A stretch of DNA of 54,143 bases. Source: an uncultured Porphyromonadaceae bacterium. Lineage in GTDB: Bacteria > Bacteroidota > Bacteroidia > Bacteroidales > Muribaculaceae. Positions 1 through 8,548 of the stretch are shown piece by piece; within the stretch, counting starts at the first letter, position 1, and each line of letters starts with the position of its first letter. The notes below the pieces were generated by a model. It was not told the origin of the DNA. It ran no database searches and saw only the letters and a program-made list of their open reading frames with translations. The stretch is from NCBI GenBank assembly GCA_947178165.1, contig CAMWXH010000009.1:1-54143 (forward strand). The letters are read 5' to 3'. The position numbers were made by a program, and so were the translations under genes.

Positions 1-144
1 AGTCTCATTCAGGATATCGAGAGTCTCCAGGAATGAAGTGTCGGGTGTGGTCTCTACATCGTTGTAAGTCACAAAAGCACCCTGTGCCTTAGGGCCGGCC
101 TGACGCCATACCCTAAGATTGACTTTCATTATATTTTCTTCCAT
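1..144 (-). CDS. sdhB: Succinate dehydrogenase/fumarate reductase iron-sulfur subunit, N-terminal part (cut by window edge)
   Basis: Only the first 48 codons are in the window; the gene runs off the left edge. The visible protein starts MEENIMKVNLRVWRQ and continues with GAFVTYNDVETTPDTSFLE, the usual start of the 2Fe-2S ferredoxin-like domain of SdhB/FrdB. It lies 30 nt downstream of sdhA, so the order sdhC-sdhA-sdhB is that of Bacteroidetes and epsilonproteobacterial b-type enzymes. The subunit passes electrons between the flavin of SdhA and the heme/quinone of SdhC. The start is uncertain: ATG at 144 matches the N-terminal length I recall for Bacteroides homologues, but an in-frame ATG at 129 has a GGAAGA ribosome-binding-like sequence just upstream. 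Confidence 0.9.
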   Translation of the reverse strand, partial: MEENIMKVNLRVWRQAGPKAQGAFVTYNDVETTPDTSFLETLDILNET

Positions 145-174
145 TTTGAATTTCAGTTTTTGGGGTTAGAGCTT

Positions 175-2196
175 TTAAGACTTGTAGTTACGAGTCTGCA
201 CCTTGATTGCCTCATAGTGGAGAGGTTCCTTGATAAGCTCGGGAGCCTTGTCGTCGCTGCCGTCATATTCCCAGCAGCTCACATAGAAGCAGTTCTCATC
301 ATCACGCTTGGCCTCGCCTTCCTCAGTCTGATACTCAGTGCGGAAGTGGCCACCGCAGCTTTCGTTACGGCTGAGAGCATCGTATGCGATAAGCTCGCCC
401 ATAGTGATGAAGTCGTTAAGACGGAACGCCTTGTCAAGCTCGATGTTCATGCCCTCCATAGTTCCGGGGATGAAGAGATCCTTCTCGAAAGTCTTGCGAA
501 GCTCCTTGAGCTTGCCGAGAGCAAGTTCGAGACCCTCTTTATCGCGTGCCATGCCAACATACTCCCACATGATGTGGCCGAGTTCCTTATGGATAGAGTC
601 AACGGAACGAGTTCCCTTGATGTTCATAAGCTTCTCCTCATCGGCTACACACTTAGCCTCAGCGGCATCAAACTCCGGAGTGTCAGTCTTGAAGTGAGGA
701 ACTGTGATCTGGTCGCTCAGATAGTTCTGGATAGTATAAGGAAGCACGAAGTAACCATCGGCGAGACCCTGCATGAGGGCAGAAGCACCGAGACGGTTAG
801 CACCATGGTCAGAGAAGTTGCACTCGCCGATAGCGAAGAGACCCTTCACTGAAGTCTGGAGCTCATAGTCAACCCAGATACCACCCATTGTGTAGTGGAT
901 AGCGGGGAAGATCATCATCGGGTTGTAATATTTCACGCCATCCTTCTCATTGGCAAGCTCACCGGGGTTAACGTCGGTGATCTCCTCATACATATCGAAG
1001 AGGTTGCCATAACGCTGCCGAACCACGTCGATGCCGAGACGGTTGATAGCCTCAGAGAAATCGAGGAATACGGCAAGACCTGTGTTGTTAACACCGAAGC
1101 CGGCATCGCAACGCTCTTTAGCGGCACGAGAAGCCACGTCGCGGGGAACGAGGTTACCGAAAGCAGGATAACGGCGCTCAAGATAATAGTCGCGCTCCTC
1201 TTCAGGGATATCGCTACCCTTGATCTGGCCTTTCTGAAGTTTCTCGGCATCCTCTTTCTTCTTGGGTACCCAGATGCGGCCGTCGTTACGGAGCGACTCA
1301 GACATAAGAGTCAGCTTAGACTGCTTGTCGCCGTGAACGGGGATACAGGTCGGGTGAATCTGAACGAAAGCGGGGTTAGCGAAATATGCACCCTTGCGGT
1401 AGCAAGCCATAGCAGCGGAACAGTTGCAACCCATCGCATTGGTTGAAAGGAAGTAAGTGTTACCGTAGCCACCGGTTGCTATAACAACAGCGTGAGCGGC
1501 GAAACGCTCGAACTTGCCGGTCACAAGATTCTTGGCGATGATACCGCGAGCGCGCTCCACGCCATCCTTATCTTTGATAAGCACGAGTTCGTGCATCTCA
1601 TAACGGTTGTAACTCTTCACCTTGCCAAGCTGAATCTGACGGTTGAGCGAGCTGTAAGCTCCGAGAAGGAGTTGCTGGCCTGTCTGACCCTTGGCATAGA
1701 AAGTACGGCTCACCTGAGCGCCACCGAAAGAACGGTTGGCGAGGAGACCGCCATATTCGCGAGCGAAAGGAACGCCCTGAGCCACACACTGGTCGATGAT
1801 ATTGTTAGACACCTCGGCCAGACGGTAAACGTTAGCCTCGCGGGCACGGTAGTCGCCACCCTTCACAGTGTCGTAGAAAAGACGATATACTGAGTCGCCG
1901 TCGTTCTGATAATTCTTTGCGGCGTTGATACCACCCTGAGCGGCGATAGAGTGAGCGCGGCGGGGTGAATCCTGGATGCAGAAGTTGAGCACGTTGAAGC
2001 CGAGTTCTGCAAGAGTCGATGCTGCAGAAGCACCGGCAAGACCGGTTCCCACAACAATGACATCGAGTTTACGCTTGTTGGCAGGGTTCACCAATTTTTG
2101 GTGAGCCTTATAGTTGGTCCATTTCTCAGCGACAGGACCCTCCGGAATCTTGGAATCAGCCGGATTCATTACTTTTACATTATCTAAATTTGCCAT
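175..2196 (-). CDS. sdhA: Succinate dehydrogenase/fumarate reductase flavoprotein subunit
   Basis: This 673-residue protein is the catalytic FAD subunit that interconverts fumarate and succinate at the cytoplasmic face of the inner membrane. A dinucleotide-binding GTGLAG sits at residues 50-55. The HSIAAQGG motif with His82 is where FAD is normally attached covalently. Later [10 protein letters not shown] and NRLGASAL segments match the substrate and FAD domain of the family. Length and gene order fit the B. subtilis/Wolinella/Bacteroides type rather than the E. coli four-subunit enzyme. In gut Bacteroidales the enzyme usually works as fumarate reductase in succinate production; direction cannot be read from sequence. 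It lies 8 nt downstream of sdhC and is surely cotranscribed with it. Confidence 0.97.
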   Translation of the reverse strand: MANLDNVKVMNPADSKIPEGPVAEKWTNYKAHQKLVNPANKRKLDVIVVGTGLAGASAASTLAELGFNVLNFCIQDSPRRAHSIAAQGGINAAKNYQNDGDSVYRLFYDTVKGGDYRAREANVYRLAEVSNNIIDQCVAQGVPFAREYGGLLANRSFGGAQVSRTFYAKGQTGQQLLLGAYSSLNRQIQLGKVKSYNRYEMHELVLIKDKDGVERARGIIAKNLVTGKFERFAAHAVVIATGGYGNTYFLSTNAMGCNCSAAMACYRKGAYFANPAFVQIHPTCIPVHGDKQSKLTLMSESLRNDGRIWVPKKKEDAEKLQKGQIKGSDIPEEERDYYLERRYPAFGNLVPRDVASRAAKERCDAGFGVNNTGLAVFLDFSEAINRLGIDVVRQRYGNLFDMYEEITDVNPGELANEKDGVKYYNPMMIFPAIHYTMGGIWVDYELQTSVKGLFAIGECNFSDHGANRLGASALMQGLADGYFVLPYTIQNYLSDQITVPHFKTDTPEFDAAEAKCVADEEKLMNIKGTRSVDSIHKELGHIMWEYVGMARDKEGLELALGKLKELRKTFEKDLFIPGTMEGMNIELDKAFRLNDFITMGELIAYDALSRNESCGGHFRTEYQTEEGEAKRDDENCFYVSCWEYDGSDDKAPELIKEPLHYEAIKVQTRNYKS

Positions 2197-2204
2197 ATCG
2201 CTAA

Positions 2205-3248
2205 TTAGTTGGGTTGGTTAGGATCAATTACTCTTATCTGTGGTTCCTGATTTGCGTCAGGCTGATTGTCGGTTGCTTCGAGATAGTCGAAGAAAGCCAC
2301 TACATTGCCGAGGGCCTTGCTGCGCACCTGAAGCTCTTCGAGCTGCTGAGCGGCGGCGGCATTATTCTTAAGATATTCCTTAGCTTCGGGAGAAGACATC
2401 TGCTCAACCTGCTGACGGATGCCACCCTCCATCTGACGGATACCCTGAGAAACCTGCTCGTAGGGAGACATGCGGATCTGCATTCCGAGCTGAGCGGCAT
2501 CGGGGCCGAAGTCTTTCTCAAGCATAGCGGGAATCATATCCTTATACTGCTCGCGCAGAGCCTCATCCTTGATGTAATCCTTGTCATGAGCCTTAACGGT
2601 GAATACGATAGCCTGAGCCACGAAGAGAGCGATCACGATAGTTGTCCAGCAGCAGCCGATCTTTTTCAGACGGCCGATCCAAACCTCGTTATCCCAACCG
2701 CAAGACTGGAACATCGACCAGAAACCATGGTTCATGTGGAACCAGAGGGCGATGAAACCGATGATATAGACAATCGGAGTCCAAACAAGGCTGAAAGCCT
2801 CCTGGATGAAGAGCGTGCCGGCGGCTGGAGGGATCGCACCCTCTGCACCACGGATCTCCTGGAGCTGCATCTTAGCCCAGAACTGGATAAGGTGAACCAC
2901 AAGGAAAGCGAGCACAACGATACCGAGCACGAGCATGTTCTTTGAAGACCATTCTACGTTCTTCGGACGTTTCTCGATGCTGTAGCGCACGTTACCGCGA
3001 GCCTTACGGTTCTGGACCGTAAGCATCAAGGCATAGATGATGTGGACGATGAATAGGAACGCGAGCCCTACTGAGGCGATGAGCGCATACCAATTTGCTC
3101 CTAAGAATTCGCAAATCGAATTATACGCTGTCGGCCAACAGATAGCTACAGCATTCATCACACAGTGAAATGTTACAAATAGGACAAGGCATGCACCCGT
3201 GAGGGCCATCACAAACTTACGTCCTACAGATGAGCATGATAACCACAT
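2205..3248 (-). CDS. sdhC: Succinate dehydrogenase/fumarate reductase cytochrome b subunit with long C-terminal tail
   Basis: This is the membrane anchor that carries heme b and reacts with (mena)quinone. It has five hydrophobic segments, roughly residues 11-33, 52-78, 104-124, 155-172 and 199-219, with candidate heme-ligand histidines at 28, 69, 119 and in the WFHMNHG stretch (171, 174). The start [18 protein letters not shown] is typical of the b558 family. The family in Bacteroidetes is usually about 220-230 residues; here the protein continues for about 127 residues after the last helix. This tail is hydrophilic, rich in Gln, Glu and Ala, and predicted helical or coiled. It is in the same frame without a break, so it is not a frameshift artefact. 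Function of the tail is unknown. Confidence 0.93.
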   Translation of the reverse strand: MWLSCSSVGRKFVMALTGACLVLFVTFHCVMNAVAICWPTAYNSICEFLGANWYALIASVGLAFLFIVHIIYALMLTVQNRKARGNVRYSIEKRPKNVEWSSKNMLVLGIVVLAFLVVHLIQFWAKMQLQEIRGAEGAIPPAAGTLFIQEAFSLVWTPIVYIIGFIALWFHMNHGFWSMFQSCGWDNEVWIGRLKKIGCCWTTIVIALFVAQAIVFTVKAHDKDYIKDEALREQYKDMIPAMLEKDFGPDAAQLGMQIRMSPYEQVSQGIRQMEGGIRQQVEQMSSPEAKEYLKNNAAAAQQLEELQVRSKALGNVVAFFDYLEATDNQPDANQEPQIRVIDPNQPN

Positions 3249-3368
3249 AGCTGTTCTGAATTTAATTATTAGTTATTTTGTTTATGTTCAGGTTGCAGGA
3301 GCCCGAGGTTAGCGGCGGGCCGAATCCGTCACAGCGCAATTAAGGCAAAGGCTTTTACGGATTCTTTG

Positions 3369-3376
3369 CAAATTTA
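3369..3376 (-). promoter_or_regulatory. Possible promoter -7 box for sdhCAB
   Basis: The minus strand reads TAAATTTG, which fits the Bacteroidetes -7 consensus TAnnTTTG, about 120 nt upstream of the sdhC start. No clear TTTG box is found 19-21 nt further upstream, so support is partial. Apart from this box and the tRNA promoter, I see no gene in the intergenic stretch 3249-3557. Confidence 0.4.
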
Positions 3377-3557
3377 TCATTATTTTAGCATAACTGAAAA
3401 TTATTATCGATTTTTTTATCATCATTTTTGAGGATATGGCTTATTTGCACTTTTTTATTCCCGTCCCGGAGTTGATTAAATCGCATCCCTCATTTTTTTA
3501 TTGAAAGCAGGATTGAAAGCAGGGTTCATAATTTTTTCATTATTTCTCCCCACTCTC

Positions 3558-3588
3558 TTTGTAATTTGAAAAAAAAATCGTAACTTTG
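3558..3588 (+). promoter_or_regulatory. Bacteroidetes sigma promoter for tRNA-Arg
   Basis: TTTG at 3558-3561 and TAACTTTG at 3581-3588 are separated by 19 nt, an exact match to the TTTG-N19-21-TAnnTTTG consensus of the Bacteroidetes housekeeping sigma factor. The mature tRNA begins 10 nt downstream, so transcription would start very near the tRNA 5' end. Confidence 0.85.
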
Positions 3589-3598
3589 TCGCCACGTT

Positions 3599-3672
3599 GG
3601 TCTGGTAGCTCAGCTGGATAGAGCATCTGCCTTCTAAGCAGACGGTCCCGCGTTCGAATCGCGGCCAGATCA
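3599..3672 (+). tRNA. tRNA-Arg (anticodon UCU)
   Basis: A complete 74-nt cloverleaf can be drawn. The acceptor stem is GGTCTGG with CCAGATC (one G-U pair), the D stem GCTC/GAGC, the anticodon stem TCTGC/GCAGA with loop CTTCTAA, and the T stem CCGCG/CGCGG with loop TTCGAAT. The discriminator is A3672. The anticodon TCT at 3633-3635 reads AGA (and AGG by wobble), so the charge is arginine. The 3' CCA is not encoded (CTT follows), as expected for many Bacteroidetes tRNAs. Confidence 0.97.
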
Positions 3673-3686
3673 CTTCCAGCTACTTC

Positions 3687-3728
3687 AATCCCGGGTTTTC
3701 CATATTATTATGAAGGAAACCCGGGATT
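3687..3728 (+). terminator. Hairpin after tRNA-Arg
   Basis: A long inverted repeat lies 14 nt after the tRNA: AATCCCGGGTTTTCC at 3687-3701 pairs with GGAAACCCGGGATT at 3715-3728, with one bulged T and a 13-nt AT-rich loop. It is followed by TTGTATATTTATTT, which is U-rich but not a clean run. It most likely ends the tRNA transcript. It could also shape the leader of the esterase gene that begins at 3764. Confidence 0.7.
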
Positions 3729-3763
3729 TGTATATTTATTTAACAACCTAAATTTCTGATAAT

Positions 3764-4957
3764 ATGAGAAAACTGATCTTATCTCTCGCCCTGGCCGGGT
3801 CCCTGCTTTCCGCGCAGGCTCAGCAGGCTTTATGGGGCGGCTCCAACATCGTCTCTCCGCAAACCAACGATGACAATTCCGTCACCTTCAGGCTCTTCGC
3901 CCCTAACGCTTCAAAAGTGGAGATCACGGGAGATTTCCTTCCACCCGTAACTGTTGACACTCCACGCGGGCCGCAACAATCGGCAGGAACCGCAGAACTG
4001 ACCAAGAACAACGACGGACTATGGGAATACACCTCCTCCTCACTTTCTCCCGAACTTTACAGCTATTCCTTCATTGTTGACGGCATCCGCATTAACGACC
4101 CTTCGAACGTGTATCAATTGCGCGACATAGCCACCATAACCAATATCTTCATCATCCCGGGCGGACAGGCCGACTATTATAAAGTATCGGATGTGCCTCA
4201 CGGCACTGTCTCTAAAGTATGGTATCCAAGCGAGACCCTCGGCATGAACCGGCGAATGACAGTATATACCCCCGCCGGTTACGAAAAGGGCGACCGCAGT
4301 TATCCCGTTTTCTATCTTCTCCACGGCAGTGGCGGGGATGAGAATGCATGGCCCGAACTCGGACGCGCCACCCAGATTCTCGACAATATGATAGCACGCG
4401 GTGAAGCGGAACCAATGATTGTGGTTATGACCAACGGAAACGCGGCACTCCAGGCAACACCCGGAGAATCATCGGCAGGTCTCGTACCCCCTACCACCAA
4501 CCTCCCCCGCATGATGGACGGTGCATTTGAATTGCATTTCCCGGAGGTGGTCAGCTACATCGACTCCAACTACCGCACAATAGCCGACAAACAGCATCGT
4601 GCCATCGGAGGGCTTTCGATGGGAGGTTTCCATTCAATGCATATATCAAAGCAATTCCCCGATATGTTTGACTACGTGGGGCTATTCTCCGCAGCAGTGA
4701 CTCCGCGTAACGGTTCCGACACCGGTGTTTATTCCGATCTCGACGGCAAGCTTGCAAGGCAGTTCGGAGCCAAGCCTGCCCTCTATTGGATAGCTATCGG
4801 TGACAAGGACTTCCTTTATGAGGAGAACAAGGCCTATCGAAAATATCTCGACGACCACAATTATCCCTACATCTATCGCGAAAGCCCCGACGGCCACATC
4901 TGGAAAAACTGGCGGATATATCTCACCGAATTTCTTCCCCAGCTCTTCAAAAAGTAA
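3764..4957 (+). CDS. Secreted carbohydrate esterase (CE1/EsteraseD-like) with N-terminal CBM48-like domain
   Basis: This 397-residue protein has a Sec signal peptide at residues 1-20 (cleavage near AQA-QQ). A beta-sandwich resembling CBM48/E-set modules spans about 30-135, with the typical TFRLFAPNASKVEITGDF start. An alpha/beta-hydrolase of the esterase D/feruloyl esterase type covers about 150-395. The nucleophile Ser285 is in GLSMGG, the oxyanion region is LLHGSGG, a candidate acid is Asp347 or Asp349 in IGDKDF, and the catalytic His378 is in DGHIW. Such proteins remove acyl groups (feruloyl, acetyl) from plant polysaccharides. Substrate cannot be assigned here. It is a single gene without obvious operon partners and no convincing promoter of its own, so it may be read from the tRNA side or from a weak site near 3727-3756. 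Confidence 0.88.
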   Translation: MRKLILSLALAGSLLSAQAQQALWGGSNIVSPQTNDDNSVTFRLFAPNASKVEITGDFLPPVTVDTPRGPQQSAGTAELTKNNDGLWEYTSSSLSPELYSYSFIVDGIRINDPSNVYQLRDIATITNIFIIPGGQADYYKVSDVPHGTVSKVWYPSETLGMNRRMTVYTPAGYEKGDRSYPVFYLLHGSGGDENAWPELGRATQILDNMIARGEAEPMIVVMTNGNAALQATPGESSAGLVPPTTNLPRMMDGAFELHFPEVVSYIDSNYRTIADKQHRAIGGLSMGGFHSMHISKQFPDMFDYVGLFSAAVTPRNGSDTGVYSDLDGKLARQFGAKPALYWIAIGDKDFLYEENKAYRKYLDDHNYPYIYRESPDGHIWKNWRIYLTEFLPQLFKK

Positions 4958-4990
4958 TTTTTAGCGATTTCTCAACTATATATAACTTAT

Positions 4991-5023
4991 AAAAAGAAGC
5001 GCTGCATCACTGCAGCGCCTTCT
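4991..5023 (-). terminator. Rho-independent terminator (minus strand) ending the candidate small RNA
   Basis: GCGCTGCA (4999-5006) pairs with TGCAGCGC (5011-5018) around loop TCAC. The stem extends by AGAA with TTCT across one bulged C. On the minus strand the stem is followed directly by TTTTT (4991-4995), so it terminates leftward transcription. A hairpin of the same design is found at 19925-19956. It could also stop rightward transcription from the esterase, though the plus side lacks a strong U-run. Confidence 0.75.
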
Positions 5024-5225
5024 CCAAAAGATTGTTTTCCAATTACTATTCATTCCAACAATCCCTTACCGCTTAGTTTATCAGCATCATCATGAGAGAG
5101 TGGTGATGCCTCTACGGCTACGGATTTTTCACCTTGAAACTATTCTAAACCTTAAAATCTATTCAACTACAAACTCTACTATTGAACCTGACAATAATGA
5201 AGCCTTTCCACTTCATTATTTTTTC
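4991..5225 (-). ncRNA. Candidate small RNA with its own promoter and terminator
   Basis: The stretch 4958-5372 has no substantial ORF, but on the minus strand it has all parts of a short transcription unit. A strong promoter (5231-5261) points left and a rho-independent terminator lies at 4991-5023, giving a transcript of about 235 nt. The RNA would start with a perfect 10-bp hairpin (arms 5193-5202 and 5211-5220) and contain further stems, for example GCATCATCA with TGGTGATGC around 5089-5115. A 17-codon ORF (start 5216, stop ending 5163, peptide MKWKGFIIVRFNSRVCS) overlaps the first hairpin and could be a leader peptide. I do not recognise a known RNA family. Confidence 0.5.
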
Positions 5226-5230
5226 CAATG

Positions 5231-5261
5231 CAAAGTTATACAATAAGAAACCTGATTCCAA
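5231..5261 (-). promoter_or_regulatory. Promoter for leftward candidate small RNA
   Basis: The minus strand has TAACTTTG (plus 5231-5238, CAAAGTTA) and TTG (plus 5259-5261) with a 20-nt spacer, matching the Bacteroidetes TTTG-N19-21-TAnnTTTG promoter. It points away from the amylase gene that ends at 5373, so it does not serve a visible protein gene. Confidence 0.7.
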
Positions 5262-5372
5262 GCATCAAAAAAATTATCAAAATATTCAATTCGCACTTAG
5301 CTTGATTATCAATTCCTTATATAACTAAATGTATAGATTCTTTCAAAGTTTAGATTATTTCTCAAAAAGGTG

Positions 5373-7502
5373 TCAGTATAAAATTTTGCTCACTTTCTTC
5401 CCATTTTTCACTATATACAACCCCGGAGTCAAAGGTTTCTCGATTCTCACGCCCTGCATATTATAATATTCCGGAGCAAACTCTTCGTCGCCCTCTATCA
5501 GCGTTGCCACCGATGTCATTATACCCTTCGGGCCGGCTTCCAGGAAGATATGGTTGTTGATCACGTATGGTTCCTCCACATCATATTGCGTTCCGGCATT
5601 ATTATGCAGGATGAAATGATGGGCATCTTCGGTTGCCTCCACATTGCGGATCACTTTATAGGCAGTCCCATCTATGGTTTCTGTCTCAGCCAGATAATGT
5701 CCCGGCCAACCGCCGAAGAGCGAAGGAGCATCATTGCGGTAGGCATAGAGATAGAGGTCGTTCCAACCGGTCTGGTCGTTGATATAGATGTTATATTTCT
5801 CATCCGAAACCACCGGAGGCTCAAGGATTGTAAAATTCTTATTTTTAATCTCGATGAAAAGGTCTTCGGTCGTGGGAACGGCCGGACCGTCAAACTGTGC
5901 GCCTGAATTGTTAGTGAATATCAGGTTATGCTCTCCGCTGTAACCCTGCGGGAATTCGACTTTCTTATACGTGTCACCACCCATCGTCACATCCTGAGTG
6001 AAAATAGCTCCGGGCCACTTGCCGAAAAGGGAGGGAGCGTCATTCTGGTAGGCATAGACATAAAGGTTGTTCCAGCCGGAAAGATCGCGCACGTAAATGC
6101 CGGGAGCCTTGGGAAGATCGGGAATTACCGGAGTCTCCCCGCTCTCTTCATCGGCTACATACACTGCATATCCGTAGGCCGGAAGGGTGAACGATGCCCC
6201 TGATACCAACTCCGCCTTTTTGCCTGAGAATACATCCATGGCTTTTATTCCGGGAAGTGAGCCGGTAACCGTGAAGGAGGCCTGGCTGGAGCCGAAATTG
6301 AGCATGACCACAACTGTTTCATTGCCATTGCGACGCTCATATACATATACCTTATCATTGCTTGCCTCATGGTTAAGGAACACTCCGCTTTCCTTCCCAG
6401 TGTTAAGAGCCGGTTGGGTATGCTTGAGATTGCAGAGAGTCTTGATAAGGGCTGTCATCTCATTGTCGGGATTGTTCCAATTGATAGGAGTCTTTTCCGA
6501 CAATAGCACTTTCCCTGACTTATACTGAATCTCCTGCCCGTTATATAGCAACGGCATTCCATATACAGTGAACTCGAGTACGGTCATGGGACGGAGGAGA
6601 TTCCCGAAATGTTTATCTTCAGTTCCCCCTTCATCCTGCACCACATCGTGGTTGCTCAGATACACCATACGCGAACGCCCCTTGTAGTTGTTATCGTTAT
6701 GAAGCTTGGCACATTCATTCTTGAGGTTGTTGATATTCACGCCCCTCACCTGGTCGAGAAGGCGGTCGCGGAATCCCCACGCATAATTATAATCGAAATA
6801 ACCCTTCGAAACGAGCTCCGGACGGCTGTCATCCTCGGCCAGCCAGGCCACGCGCTTACCATTCTTAAGCACACGCTCCGATGCCTTGCGCCAAAGTTCG
6901 GGTGAAGGCCCCGAGGCGTAGTCGCAACGGAAGCCGTCGATATCGAAATTCTCAACCCAATATTGCATGCATTTGATCATCTCCTCCTGCATGGCTGTGT
7001 TGTTGATATCAAGTTGATAGACATCGTTCCAGCCGTTAGGATGCACAATCTCGCCGCCGTTCTTCTTGTAAAATTCGGGATGAGCTGTCACCCACACATT
7101 ATCCATCGAAGTGTGATTGGCCACCCAGTCGAACCATATCTCCATGCCGTTGTCATGGATGGTCTTGACAAGGTCGCGCAGATCCTGTTCCGTGCCATTT
7201 TGGGGGTCAATCTTTGTATAATCCTTCACTGCGTAAGGGCTGGAGTATGTTCCCCACTTGCCTATGTCGCCGAGTCTATAGATAGGCATAAGCCACACCA
7301 CATCCACACCCAATTCTTTGAGTCGCGGAATCTGTGCCTCCACACCTTTCAGATTACCTGCCGGAGAGAAGTTGCGCACGAACACTTCATAAATCACCCT
7401 GTTCTCGGGCTTCCTCACATCGGAAGCCGCCCGGCCATTCATGCTGCCTCCCAAAAGAAGCAGCATGGCGGCCAGACGGCACATTATCGAACTGATTTTC
7501 AT
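5373..7502 (-). CDS. Secreted GH13 alpha-amylase with two CBM26-type starch-binding modules and sorting-like C-terminal tail
   Basis: This 709-residue protein has a signal peptide (about 1-25) and a GH13 barrel at about 35-360. All four GH13 regions are present: DWVANH (125-130), GFRCD with nucleophile Asp194, acid/base Glu223 in LAEDD, and NHD 284-286. A beta-sheet C domain follows to about 450. Two starch-binding module 26-like repeats lie at 468-560 and 570-660, each with GWN-LYVYAY and FG-WPG. The last 32 residues, YYNMQGVRIEKP then GLYIVKNGKKVSKILY, resemble Bacteroidetes C-terminal sorting tails and are shared with the protein encoded just upstream. It starts 27 nt after that gene and forms a two-gene operon with it. 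The catalytic part is very similar to the GH13 at 41204-42640, which lacks the modules. Expected action is endo-hydrolysis of starch or malto-oligosaccharides outside the cytoplasm. Confidence 0.93.
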   Translation of the reverse strand: MKISSIMCRLAAMLLLLGGSMNGRAASDVRKPENRVIYEVFVRNFSPAGNLKGVEAQIPRLKELGVDVVWLMPIYRLGDIGKWGTYSSPYAVKDYTKIDPQNGTEQDLRDLVKTIHDNGMEIWFDWVANHTSMDNVWVTAHPEFYKKNGGEIVHPNGWNDVYQLDINNTAMQEEMIKCMQYWVENFDIDGFRCDYASGPSPELWRKASERVLKNGKRVAWLAEDDSRPELVSKGYFDYNYAWGFRDRLLDQVRGVNINNLKNECAKLHNDNNYKGRSRMVYLSNHDVVQDEGGTEDKHFGNLLRPMTVLEFTVYGMPLLYNGQEIQYKSGKVLLSEKTPINWNNPDNEMTALIKTLCNLKHTQPALNTGKESGVFLNHEASNDKVYVYERRNGNETVVVMLNFGSSQASFTVTGSLPGIKAMDVFSGKKAELVSGASFTLPAYGYAVYVADEESGETPVIPDLPKAPGIYVRDLSGWNNLYVYAYQNDAPSLFGKWPGAIFTQDVTMGGDTYKKVEFPQGYSGEHNLIFTNNSGAQFDGPAVPTTEDLFIEIKNKNFTILEPPVVSDEKYNIYINDQTGWNDLYLYAYRNDAPSLFGGWPGHYLAETETIDGTAYKVIRNVEATEDAHHFILHNNAGTQYDVEEPYVINNHIFLEAGPKGIMTSVATLIEGDEEFAPEYYNMQGVRIEKPLTPGLYIVKNGKKVSKILY

Positions 7503-7529
7503 CTTAAAGACTGGTCTTACTTGTAAATC

Positions 7530-8375
7530 TTACATTACAACTTTTGAAACTTTCGAGCCTTTGCGTACGATGTAGATACCTGTTTCGGGAGCGGCAACGC
7601 GAACACCCTGAAGAGTGTAATACTCAGCTTCGGCATTCTCCTCCATAACTACTTTCACGCCGCTTTCAATGTCAGGGGTAGGAAGGATCGTGGCTGTAGT
7701 AGCAGTAACCTCAATAAATGTTGTCTGGCCTGCAACTGCGGCACATCCGTCAAACTGCTTCCCTTCGCCACCACCGTCATGGCTGAAGATGAGATTGTAG
7801 GAAGTGACGCCATCGCCGTTGAAAGGCACTTTCTTATAAGTCTGGTCAGCAACAGTTACAGATTCCGTTGCCTCTGTTCCGGGCCATCCACCGAGAGCTT
7901 CCGGCTTACCGGTTGCCCAGCCATATACAGCGAGGTTATCCCAGCCTGTCTTGTCAAGAAGGTAGAGCCATCCTTCCTGAAGCTCTATTTTTTCAAATGT
8001 TGTTTCCGGTTTTGAAGGATCTGAATATTGATTCACGCTCTCGCCGTTTGTTGCGAAATAGTAGTTCTCCTCATCAAGTGTAATCATGTTGAGGTCAACT
8101 TGCTTGTTGTTATTGTTATTGTTGAGGATCGGATGAGCCACCTCTCCATCGTGGCCATCGATCACCCATTTGTCATATTTTACACCGCTGATTGTTTCCT
8201 GAGCGTCAGGAGTGGCACCGGGCCAGCCTCCGAAGATTTCGCTGTCACCCCAAGAGTAGAGAGCCACGTCTGACCCCCAGTCGGTGAGATTAGCAACATA
8301 GATATTATGGGTAGCGGCAGAAGCTGTCATTGCCATTGCTCCGAGTGCGAGCGAGAGTAGTAAACTTTTTTTCAT
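7530..8375 (-). CDS. Secreted starch-binding protein with two CBM26-type modules
   Basis: This 281-residue protein has a clear signal peptide (MKKSLLLSLALGAMAMTASAA) and no lipobox Cys. Two modules of the starch-binding module 26 type lie at about 22-105 and 125-235; each shows an aromatic start (TDWGSDVALYSWG; TGWDNLAVYGWA) followed by GGWPG. No catalytic domain is present. The C-terminal 32 residues (YYTLQGVRVAAPETG, then YIVRKGSKVSKVVM) match the tail of the amylase encoded next to it. It is the first gene of the two-gene unit 7530-8375 / 5373-7502. It probably holds starch for the amylase, at the surface or in the medium. Confidence is high for the modules and lower for location. Confidence 0.85.
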   Translation of the reverse strand: MKKSLLLSLALGAMAMTASAATHNIYVANLTDWGSDVALYSWGDSEIFGGWPGATPDAQETISGVKYDKWVIDGHDGEVAHPILNNNNNNKQVDLNMITLDEENYYFATNGESVNQYSDPSKPETTFEKIELQEGWLYLLDKTGWDNLAVYGWATGKPEALGGWPGTEATESVTVADQTYKKVPFNGDGVTSYNLIFSHDGGGEGKQFDGCAAVAGQTTFIEVTATTATILPTPDIESGVKVVMEENAEAEYYTLQGVRVAAPETGIYIVRKGSKVSKVVM

Positions 8376-8422
8376 GCTATTTTTCTTTTAATAATTTGGT
8401 TAAGTAGATTGATTTTCTGACG

Positions 8423-8430
8423 CAAAGTTA
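8423..8430 (-). promoter_or_regulatory. Promoter -7 box for the starch-binding protein/amylase pair
   Basis: The minus strand reads TAACTTTG, a perfect Bacteroidetes -7 box, 48 nt upstream of the start codon at 8375. No clear TTTG box is seen 19-21 nt upstream, which may mean activator dependence. Confidence 0.6.
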
Positions 8431-8548
8431 TTTCATCTGAAAACCGAATCCTAACATCATAATAAATTTCAAGAAAATCTAAACATGATATAACTAATAA
8501 TCAACCCATTAATTGAAATAATATATAAATAAAGTCAAAACAAAATAA

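Noticed and set aside
3727..3756. Promoter directly before the esterase (TTTG ... TAAATTTC)
   Set aside because: The -7 box misses its final G, the spacer is 18 nt and it would leave almost no leader, so support is too weak.
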